Shown piece by piece: positions 1 through 5,120 of a stretch of DNA of 5,920 bases (position 1 is the first letter of the stretch; every line of letters begins with the position of its first letter). The translations under genes and the position numbers were made by a program. This DNA is from DATESG01 sp035270925 (GTDB taxonomy: Bacteria; Bacillota_I; Bacilli_A; RFN20; CAG-826). Location: the NCBI GenBank assembly GCA_035270925.1, contig DATESG010000012.1, forward strand, positions 1 to 5,920. Direction: 5' to 3'. The notes below the pieces were generated by a model that was not told the DNA's origin, searched no databases, and saw only the letters and a program-made list of their open reading frames with translations.

Positions 1-162
1 GAAATCAATGCCGGTGGCATTGGTCGTGATGCCTCTACTTTATTAAATAAGGTTAAAGCCGCCCAATACATTCGGAAGAATCCTAAAGAAGTTTGCCCAG
101 CCAAATGGCATGAAGGCGAAAAAACGCTAACTCCAGGTCTAGATTTAGTCGGGAAGATTTAA
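1..162 (+). CDS. ahpC: AhpC peroxiredoxin, C-terminal fragment (5' end outside window)
   Basis: This is the last 53 residues of the peroxidase subunit of alkyl hydroperoxide reductase, a cytosolic typical 2-Cys peroxiredoxin that reduces H2O2, organic peroxides and peroxynitrite. The fragment opens with the conserved stretch INAGGIGRDA. It contains the resolving cysteine in the context EVCPAKW (fragment residue 32, codon at 94-96) and ends in DLVGKI, the same C-terminal end as E. coli AhpC as I remember it. The peroxidatic cysteine and roughly the first 130 residues lie upstream of the window. The stop is TAA at 160-162, and ahpF begins 4 bases later, so the two are co-transcribed. The promoter, and any PerR or OxyR site, would be upstream and cannot be seen. 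The identification is firm because both the resolving-cysteine motif and the adjacent ahpF support it. Confidence 0.96.
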   Translation, partial: EINAGGIGRDASTLLNKVKAAQYIRKNPKEVCPAKWHEGEKTLTPGLDLVGKI

Positions 163-166
163 CTAT

Positions 167-1702
167 ATGATTTTCGATGAAAGTTTAAAGGCCCAATTAG
201 TCCAATATCTAGCCTTGCTTGAAAGCGATTTGGAAGTCTTATATTCAGTCGGTGATGATCAAGACTCAATAACCTTAAAAAACATGCTATTAGAAATCAA
301 TGAGATATCTAAACGCATTATTCTTAAGGAAGCAAAGTTAGAAAGAACACCAAGTTTTACCGTTGCTAAAGTTGGCGAGAAGGCACGAATTACTTTTTCA
401 GGTGCGCCACTAGGTCATGAATTTACTTCGCTAGTCCTAGCACTCCTTCAAGTTAGTGGGCGTGCTCCCAAAGTTGATGCCTCAATTATTGAGCGCATCA
501 AGACCTTAAAGGGAAAACTTGATTTTACAACTTACGTTAGTTTGACTTGCCATAACTGTCCTGATGTTGTCCAAGCTTTAAACTTGTTTACAATTGTTAA
601 TCCCAATGTCACCCACACAATGGTTGATGGCGGTGTGTTTAAGAGTGAAGTTGAAGCTAAAAACATTATGGGCGTCCCGGCCATTTATCTAAATGGTGAA
701 TTTCTTGGAGGTGGACGTCACACAATCGATGAAATCTTAGACAAATTAGGCGCTGAAGAAGAAAAAGCCACAATCAATAGTGAACAAGTATATGACATGC
801 TCGTAATTGGTGGCGGACCAGCTGGCGCTAGTGCGGCAATATATGGTGCTCGTAAGGGTATTAAGGTTGCGCTTATCGCTGAACGCTTTGGTGGGCAAAT
901 TCTTGATACAGTTGGGATTGATAACATTGCGGGTACACTTCATACGGAAGGCGTGCTTTTAGCCCAAAACATGGAAGCACACTGTCGTGAATATAATGTT
1001 GAAATTATTAAAAAAGAAAAAGTTGTGAGTTTTAAACGCACTGATTTAGTCGAAGTCACGCTCGAAAGTGGGGCGACCTTAAAGGGTAAGACGCTCATCA
1101 TTGCCACGGGTGCTAAGTGGCGTAATACTGGCGCTCCTGGGGAAATTGAACTGCAAAACAAGGGTGTGGCCTATTGCCCGCACTGTGATGGTCCTTTATT
1201 TAAAGGTAAAAACGTCGCCGTTGTTGGCGGCGGAAACTCGGGGATTGAAGCGGCGATTGATCTAGCGGGAATTTGTAGCCATGTGACGGTTTTAGAATTT
1301 ATGCCCGAATTAAAAGCGGATCAAGTCCTACAAGACAAACTCTACAGTCTTAAAAATGTTGATGTTTATAAAAACGTTGCAACCACAAGTATCAATGGCA
1401 AAGACAAGGTTGAAAGTATTAGTTTCAAAAACCGTGAAAACGGTGAAGAGAAGACTGTTGCTCTTCAAGGAATCTTTGTTCAAATTGGCCTGGCCCCAAA
1501 TACGACCTTTGTCGGCACAACACTAGAACGTAATCGTGGTGGTGAAATCGTGATTGATAATAGAGGCGCAACAAATATGGAAGGCGTTTATGCCGCAGGT
1601 GACTGCGCAACAACTCCTTACAAGCAAATTGTTGTGGCAATGGGAAGTGGCGCGACTGCGGCCCTTAGTGCTTTTGATTATCTTGTGAGAACGGGAAAAT
1701 AA
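167..1702 (+). CDS. ahpF: AhpF, NADH-dependent alkyl hydroperoxide reductase flavoprotein
   Basis: AhpF is the FAD-containing reductase that passes electrons from NADH to AhpC to regenerate the peroxidase. At 511 residues it is close to the roughly 520 of the E. coli enzyme. The N-terminal double thioredoxin-fold domain (about 1-200) carries the redox pair Cys128-His-Asn-Cys131 in a well-conserved block (LTCHNCPDVVQALNL) and a GVPAIYLNGEF thioredoxin-like segment. A linker (about 196-208) leads to a thioredoxin-reductase-like half. That half has the FAD site GGGPAG (215-220), the second redox pair Cys337-Pro-His-Cys340, the NAD site GGGNSG (354-359) and the C-terminal FAD motif GVYAAGDC (473-480). 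All key residues are present. The ATG at 167 gives an N-terminus that aligns with known AhpF, and GGGAAG-like purines at 151-156 inside ahpC sit 10 bases upstream. It is the second gene of the ahpCF operon, with a terminator 51 bases after the stop. Confidence 0.98.
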   Translation: MIFDESLKAQLVQYLALLESDLEVLYSVGDDQDSITLKNMLLEINEISKRIILKEAKLERTPSFTVAKVGEKARITFSGAPLGHEFTSLVLALLQVSGRAPKVDASIIERIKTLKGKLDFTTYVSLTCHNCPDVVQALNLFTIVNPNVTHTMVDGGVFKSEVEAKNIMGVPAIYLNGEFLGGGRHTIDEILDKLGAEEEKATINSEQVYDMLVIGGGPAGASAAIYGARKGIKVALIAERFGGQILDTVGIDNIAGTLHTEGVLLAQNMEAHCREYNVEIIKKEKVVSFKRTDLVEVTLESGATLKGKTLIIATGAKWRNTGAPGEIELQNKGVAYCPHCDGPLFKGKNVAVVGGGNSGIEAAIDLAGICSHVTVLEFMPELKADQVLQDKLYSLKNVDVYKNVATTSINGKDKVESISFKNRENGEEKTVALQGIFVQIGLAPNTTFVGTTLERNRGGEIVIDNRGATNMEGVYAAGDCATTPYKQIVVAMGSGATAALSAFDYLVRTGK

Positions 1703-1753
1703 TTTTCCTTTTCAAACTGAAAAAAACTTAAATACTCGTAGAAAATTATCTTT

Positions 1754-1785
1754 AAACTCCTATCAAAAAGGCGATAGGAGTTTTT
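1754..1785 (+). terminator. Rho-independent terminator of ahpCF
   Basis: An 11-bp perfect stem is formed by AAACTCCTATC (1754-1764) and GATAGGAGTTT (1773-1783), around an 8-base loop. A run of five T (1781-1785) overlaps the base of the stem. It lies 51 bases after the ahpF stop and is followed by an independent promoter for the next gene, so it should end the ahpCF transcript. Confidence 0.92.
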
Positions 1786-1870
1786 ATTTGCCAAATGTTA
1801 CTTTATAAACAATGCATGTAGTTCAATGATTAATCATCATGTTTATCGGAGGTTAGAAATAAGTTGGGTT

Positions 1871-1911
1871 CAGATAAAGCCAAAAGTCACAGATTATCTA
1901 TATTTTATCTG
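1871..1911. repeat. Inverted-repeat cluster upstream of the exchanger gene (possible operator)
   Basis: CAGATAAA (1871-1878) is repeated as its exact reverse complement TTTATCTG (1904-1911), separated by 25 bases. Between them lies a further CAGAT (1890-1894) within the 9-base symmetric AGATTATCT (1891-1899). The right arm falls between the expected -35 position and the -10 box at 1921-1926, a place typical of repressor binding. Whether it is an operator is inference. AT-rich intergenic DNA yields such repeats by chance, although an 8-bp exact pair plus a third half-site is more than I would expect. Confidence 0.4.
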
Positions 1912-1920
1912 CTTTTATTG

Positions 1921-1926
1921 TATAAT
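1921..1926 (+). promoter_or_regulatory. -10 box of the exchanger gene promoter
   Basis: A perfect TATAAT lies 44 bases before the start codon at 1971. No good -35 hexamer is found 16-18 bases upstream (the region reads roughly CTATAT), so the promoter may be weak or activator-dependent. Transcription would begin near 1933, giving a leader of only about 38 bases, too short to hold a large riboswitch. Confidence 0.55.
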
Positions 1927-1970
1927 AAGCAGGATTGTCGAACACGATAATGATTTAGTTCGGAGGAAAT

Positions 1971-2981
1971 ATGGATATAGTTCTCAATATACTCGTCTTT
2001 GCCCTAGGGGTCTTTGTCTTAATTAAGTCAGCGGATTATTTTGTTGATGCCGCTTCACTTATTGCCCGCAAACTTAAAATTTCACCACTTATTATTGGTC
2101 TTACAATTGTTGCGCTTGGGACTTCATTACCGGAATTTGCCGTGAGCCTCTCTGGTGCCCTGAAGTCGACGACAACGGCGGACCTCTCCCTTGGTAATAT
2201 TGTTGGTTCTAACATCGCAAACATTACATTAATATTAGGAATCAGCGCCTTAATGAGTCCAATACTCGTGCAAAAAAGTATTATAAAACGTGATTTACCT
2301 TATGCAATCTTAACCGCGGTAACCTTGTTTATTCTCGCTTTCTTTTTCCAAATCGATAAAAAAATCGTCTGGTGGGAAGCATTAATCTTCATCGCGCTTT
2401 TAGCTGTTTATATCTTCTTGTTAATCCGCTCCAGCAAAAATGGGAGCAAGGATGATTTAGAAGTTCCTAACAAAGATGCCGAACCTAAAGTTGTCGAGGA
2501 AGCCAAGTTTAGTTATTTTACGATTGTTTTCTTGATTTTAGGTGCAGTCGGAATTGCGCTTGGGGCGGAATTAGTCACGAGACCTGCCACTTTTCTTGCT
2601 GAGAAAATGGCGACGGGCTTAGGTCTAGATCCAAGTAAGGCAACAATTCTAGTTGGCGTTAGTGTCGTCGCAATTGGGACTTCACTACCAGAACTGGCGA
2701 CTTCGATTGCCGCAGCTAGAAAAAAAGAAAACGGAATTGTGCTCGGTAATATTCTCGGCTCAAATATTCTGAATATCCTCTTTATTCTAGGAATTACTGG
2801 TCTATTTGTCCCACTCGGGGTTAGCCCGACAATTATGATTGATATGGTTATTATGATTGCAATAAGCCTATTCGCGGCGGTGTTAATTTTCCGCCGGAAA
2901 CTTGGAAAAGTCGAAGGGCTAATTCTGCTGACGGTTTTTGTTTCCTACATGACTTACGTAATTATTAGAACGATAGCTTAG
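1971..2981 (+). CDS. CaCA-family calcium/sodium (cation) antiporter, YrbG-like
   Basis: This 336-residue integral membrane protein of the Ca2+/cation antiporter superfamily probably exports Ca2+ in exchange for Na+ or H+. The two inverted alpha repeats that define the family are clear. Alpha-1 (about 42-92) has GTSLPE at 50-55 and GNIVGSNIAN at 75-84. Alpha-2 (about 228-276) has GTSLPE at 236-241 and GNILGSNILN at 259-268. Glu55 and Glu241 match the ion-binding glutamates of the family. About ten hydrophobic segments are split by one hydrophilic loop (about 153-178, charged). By my recollection of the archaeal exchanger NCX_Mj, its Asp240 corresponds to Asn268 here, so ion selectivity should not be assumed. 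The length is close to E. coli YrbG (about 325). The start ATG at 1971 is supported by GGAGG at 1962-1966, 4 bases upstream. It is monocistronic, between its own promoter and terminator. Confidence 0.94.
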   Translation: MDIVLNILVFALGVFVLIKSADYFVDAASLIARKLKISPLIIGLTIVALGTSLPEFAVSLSGALKSTTTADLSLGNIVGSNIANITLILGISALMSPILVQKSIIKRDLPYAILTAVTLFILAFFFQIDKKIVWWEALIFIALLAVYIFLLIRSSKNGSKDDLEVPNKDAEPKVVEEAKFSYFTIVFLILGAVGIALGAELVTRPATFLAEKMATGLGLDPSKATILVGVSVVAIGTSLPELATSIAAARKKENGIVLGNILGSNILNILFILGITGLFVPLGVSPTIMIDMVIMIAISLFAAVLIFRRKLGKVEGLILLTVFVSYMTYVIIRTIA

Positions 2982-3003
2982 TAATAAAGCAAACCTATAA
3001 ATG

Positions 3004-3037
3004 AAAGCGTTTTTTCGCGAAGAAATACGCTTTTTTT
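3004..3037 (+). terminator. Rho-independent terminator of the exchanger gene
   Basis: The stem AAAGCGT (3004-3010) pairs with ACGCTTT (3027-3033). It can extend inward across one T-T mismatch by TTT (3012-3014) with AAA (3023-3025). A run of seven T (3031-3037) follows. It begins 22 bases after the exchanger stop at 2981, and the next promoter starts immediately downstream. Confidence 0.88.
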
Positions 3038-3046
3038 GTCGTTAAT

Positions 3047-3062
3047 CATAATATTTATTATG
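3047..3062. promoter_or_regulatory. Perfect palindrome overlapping the promoter of the 3101 gene (possible operator)
   Basis: CATAATATTTATTATG is a perfect inverted repeat: 7-base arms around a TT centre. Its last two bases are the TG of the extended -10 element, so a protein bound here would block RNA polymerase. That function is inferred from position only. The sequence is extremely AT-rich, which raises the chance of coincidence, and it does not match the PerR or Fur consensus well. Confidence 0.35.
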
Positions 3063-3069
3063 TTATAAT
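3061..3069 (+). promoter_or_regulatory. Extended -10 promoter element of the 3101 gene
   Basis: TGTTATAAT is a perfect extended -10 (TG, one base, TATAAT at 3064-3069). The -35 region around 3041-3046 is poor, which the TG extension can compensate for. Transcription would start near 3076, just ahead of the Shine-Dalgarno site at 3088-3093. This leaves only about 10 bases before an alternative ATG at 3086 and favours the ATG at 3101. Confidence 0.6.
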
Positions 3070-3100
3070 TAATCTCTAAGATGGCATGGAAGGATTATTT

Positions 3101-4156
3101 ATGGGACTTATATATCGTATTAAGAAACATATTATTTTAAAGACAATCAAGAAGGTAAAAGCACTTGTCCCTTTTAACCTGGAGGTTAGCGAAAACTACC
3201 AATTGCCCACAAACGCTAGTGGAGACCAAATAAATGATTATTATTTGTTTGCCCATACTTTAGAAGGTGAATCACTTGTTGTCCGCAAGACAATGTATGG
3301 AGATGGACGAGTTGAAGTCTGGGTTGTTTATCATACGCAAGAAGCAACATATAGCAATAAACACACCACCTATCAAAATGAAACCGGACCTTTAAGCATT
3401 AACCTCATTGAAGCAGGTAAAACTTGGAGTTTTAAATTTAATGGCATATTAAATAAGATGAGAATAGATGAAACAAAACTTGCGACTTTTACAAACGAAG
3501 AACTAGCCTTTGAAATTAGTGGGCTCTTTAATAGCGAAACACCAGTTTTTGATGTGAGAACACAAATGGATGAAGAGTTATACGCTAACGCAATCGCTAA
3601 AGAAAAGTGGAATCCAAATTTTCGAGATGATTTAATTTTTAGCAGACAAGAACAAGTTAAACAACAAGGGATGATGACGGCCAAAATTAAACGCGGAGAG
3701 ATCGAGAGTGACTTTAAAGCGTATGGTTTACGGATTCATGCTTATGGATTGCAAGACTGGACAAGGTTTAACCGCCATATTGCAATCATGACGATCATCC
3801 GTAAAGGCGAACTTTTGGACTTCGCACGGCTTAACCACCAAAGCGTAAATAATCTAATTACTGGTTATTATGAAAAAGATGGGCGGGTTGAACAAATTGC
3901 CTTTAATAATAGCACGGCAAGTATTCCTGTGTTAGGGACCATCCCTGAGCACTTTAAATATCGAGTTGAATTAAGAAACGCGATTACATTTGATATAAGG
4001 ACGACTGTTGAAGTTATTATTCCTTATGTTGTCAGTGATGGTAATTACGCGATTCTCCTTGGCATCGCCGCCTTTGACGCTAACAAGCGCAAGACTCGCG
4101 GGATGATGGAGTTCGGGTTTAATGGCGATGATAAAAAGTGGCATGGTAAGGAATAG
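3101..4156 (+). CDS. Uncharacterised protein with DUF7064 / AttH-CrtC-like motif pattern
   Basis: This 351-residue protein has no signal peptide, no clear membrane span and a basic N-terminus (residues 6-20). I chose the ATG at 3101 because GGAAGG (3088-3093) sits 7 bases upstream. The in-frame ATG at 3086 has no ribosome site and would add five residues. Beta-rich alternation runs throughout, with LEGESLVVRKTMYGDGRVEV near 54-73 and KTWSFKFNG at 107-115. The central stretch RQEQ....G (182-190), then GLRIHAYGLQDW (209-220), then RKGE, resembles the conserved HYEQ..G and G.RDHSWG.RDW blocks that I recall from DUF7064-type proteins related to the AttH / carotenoid hydratase (CrtC) beta-barrels. 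The C-terminal RGMMEFG (333-339) also fits that group's ending. Asp is replaced by Ile at the RDH position. The catalytic role, if any, is unknown; calling it CrtC would be unjustified. It is a single-gene unit with its own promoter. Confidence 0.88.
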   Translation: MGLIYRIKKHIILKTIKKVKALVPFNLEVSENYQLPTNASGDQINDYYLFAHTLEGESLVVRKTMYGDGRVEVWVVYHTQEATYSNKHTTYQNETGPLSINLIEAGKTWSFKFNGILNKMRIDETKLATFTNEELAFEISGLFNSETPVFDVRTQMDEELYANAIAKEKWNPNFRDDLIFSRQEQVKQQGMMTAKIKRGEIESDFKAYGLRIHAYGLQDWTRFNRHIAIMTIIRKGELLDFARLNHQSVNNLITGYYEKDGRVEQIAFNNSTASIPVLGTIPEHFKYRVELRNAITFDIRTTVEVIIPYVVSDGNYAILLGIAAFDANKRKTRGMMEFGFNGDDKKWHGKE

Positions 4157-4178
4157 CTAAGTTCAAAATGTAAAAACT

Positions 4179-4205
4179 AAAGCCTTCACATCAAAGCTTT
4201 TTATG
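4179..4205 (+). terminator. Weak candidate terminator after the 3101 gene
   Basis: AAAGCCTT (4179-4186) can pair with AAAGCTTT (4193-4200) across one C-A mismatch, around a 6-base loop. A short T run (4198-4202) follows. It lies 22 bases after the stop at 4156. The stem is weak and the stronger hairpin at 4282-4320 may do the real work. Confidence 0.35.
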
Positions 4206-4211
4206 CAGGTG

Positions 4212-4225
4212 GGATATTTATATCC
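4212..4225. repeat. Short perfect palindrome in the convergent intergenic region
   Basis: GGATATTTATATCC has 6-base arms around a TT centre. It lies between the weak hairpin and the strong terminator, not next to any recognisable promoter. It shares the core ATATTTAT with the palindrome at 3047-3062, which may be coincidence in AT-rich DNA. No function is assigned. Confidence 0.3.
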
Positions 4226-4281
4226 TTCAATAGTAAAAATAATTTTGACCAAGATTTTCGTTTAATTACGATATATTATGT

Positions 4282-4320
4282 AAAAGGGATGCCTTCTATA
4301 GGGCATCTCTTTTTCTTTTT
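4282..4320. terminator. Shared, probably bidirectional terminator between converging units
   Basis: The left arm AAAAGGGATGCC (4282-4293) pairs with GGGCATCTCTTTTT-type sequence (4302-4313), giving a 12-bp stem with one G-T pair and an 8-base loop. A T-rich tail runs to 4320 on the plus strand. Read on the minus strand the hairpin starts 6 bases after the acyltransferase stop codon and ends in TTTTA, so it can serve both directions. The plus-strand tail is the stronger one. Confidence 0.82.
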
Positions 4321-5120
4321 TACTCTGCAATCTTGACATATTTTACGTATTCGTATTGCTCAACCGCAGTCGCGCGCCTTAGCATCGTCTCATAAACCTG
4401 ATCGCGTATTTGCTGCTTGGCTTCAGGAACACTTAAAGAAGAATCAGGATAGAAAGGACCATCGAGATAATGAATCACGCGAGGTTTTTTCATCCACTTT
4501 AAGAGGTAACGACGTTTATGATAAGTTGTGGTTAAGACAACTACAGGTGTATCGAGTTTAACGGGAAAGTGGAACGGAGCACAGGTGAAGGGTCTAATCC
4601 CCGTATAGTAGGGCCAGATATGACGTTCTGGATAAATTGTAACTGTCGATTTTTGTTTAATTCGATATTCAATCGCACTTAACAGTTTAGCGTGGTGTCT
4701 AAAGTCATTATCAATAGTCGGAATTGCTCCGAGCATGGCCACGATTGTTTTAATCCCTTTAATTGAAAAGGCATCGGGATTAGCGACTATATAGTTTTTT
4801 CGGATAAGTCCTAACGTATTAGGTCTAAAGGCATCTAATAAATCACTCGTATGATTGCCATAGATAAAGTAGCCCTTGCCACGAACGGCCCTCAGAACCT
4901 TACGGTTTTTGAGACGCGCCAAGTAATTAAATTTGATGAAGATAAAGATAAGTGGGCGGGCAAAAAAATGGTAAAAGAAAAAACCGAAGAAGACAAAGAA
5001 AATGTTCTTATTTACATAGGCAAAATCATCAGGGAGTTTAGCGGTCTTGATTTTGTTTCTGGCAAAATCATCGTTTAACTCATCCTTGTAGTATATAATC
5101 TCGTTCTTGGGCACTTTCAA
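4320..5120 (-). CDS. PlsC-like lysophospholipid/glycerolipid acyltransferase family protein
   Basis: This 266-residue membrane-associated protein probably transfers an acyl group to a lysophospholipid or glycolipid. A strongly hydrophobic Phe-rich segment (about 39-63) anchors it. The family's first block appears as YGNHTSDLLDA, with His90 and Asp96 spaced HX5D instead of the usual HX4D. The third block is YPERHIWPYYTGIRPF (163-178) in place of the usual FPEGTRS. I recall the same wording from Firmicutes relatives annotated as 1-acyl-glycerol-3-phosphate acyltransferases, so this looks like a subfamily rather than a decayed gene. The start is unusual: TTG at 5118-5120 directly follows an in-frame TAA, so translation begins there or at GTG 5112-5114. 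GGAAG (5124-5128) lies 3 bases before the TTG and 9 before the GTG, favouring the GTG. The start lies inside the upstream glycosyltransferase gene (35-41 base overlap), implying translational coupling. Substrate unproven. Confidence 0.88.
   Translation of the reverse strand: MKVPKNEIIYYKDELNDDFARNKIKTAKLPDDFAYVNKNIFFVFFGFFFYHFFARPLIFIFIKFNYLARLKNRKVLRAVRGKGYFIYGNHTSDLLDAFRPNTLGLIRKNYIVANPDAFSIKGIKTIVAMLGAIPTIDNDFRHHAKLLSAIEYRIKQKSTVTIYPERHIWPYYTGIRPFTCAPFHFPVKLDTPVVVLTTTYHKRRYLLKWMKKPRVIHYLDGPFYPDSSLSVPEAKQQIRDQVYETMLRRATAVEQYEYVKYVKIAE

Larger units (their letters stand above)
1786..1970. other. Intergenic region between ahpCF terminator and exchanger start
   Basis: Apart from the -10 box and repeat cluster listed separately, this region holds a perfect 12-base palindrome ATGATTAATCAT at 1826-1837. 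It also has an isolated GGAGG at 1848-1852 with no convincing reading frame after it (a TTG-initiated frame of 28 codons, 1864-1950, runs through the promoter). I see no riboswitch: there is no yybP-ykoY-type motif, and the leader from the likely transcription start is under 40 bases. No RNA gene was recognised. Confidence 0.5.

Noticed and set aside
1864..1950. 28-codon TTG-initiated frame after the GGAGG at 1848-1852
   Set aside because: The spacing is long (11 bases), it covers the -10 box and the repeat cluster, and the peptide shows no recognisable feature.
1945..1959. Fur/PerR-like half-site GATAATGATT downstream of the promoter
   Set aside because: Only one arm matches the consensus; the second arm diverges.
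1933..1970. Possible Ca/Mn riboswitch (yybP-ykoY type) ahead of the exchanger
   Set aside because: The leader is only about 38 bases and lacks the conserved motifs; nothing upstream of the promoter matches either.
1826..2026. 66-codon open frame on the plus strand ahead of the exchanger
   Set aside because: It has no ribosome site, runs through the promoter and into the exchanger gene in another frame, and has an arbitrary composition.
3086..3100. Upstream ATG as the start of the 3101 gene
   Set aside because: No Shine-Dalgarno sequence precedes it, whereas GGAAGG lies 7 bases before the ATG at 3101.
3373..3684. 103-codon minus-strand open frame
   Set aside because: It is a shadow within the 3101-4156 gene; that gene has a good promoter and ribosome site and this one has neither.
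4245..4277. TTGACC followed by TATATT as a promoter for a small RNA ending at the 4282-4320 hairpin
   Set aside because: The spacer is 21 bases, too long, and the transcript would be little more than the terminator itself.
4851..5078. 75-codon plus-strand open frame
   Set aside because: It is antisense to the acyltransferase, which has clear family motifs, and has no ribosome site or promoter.
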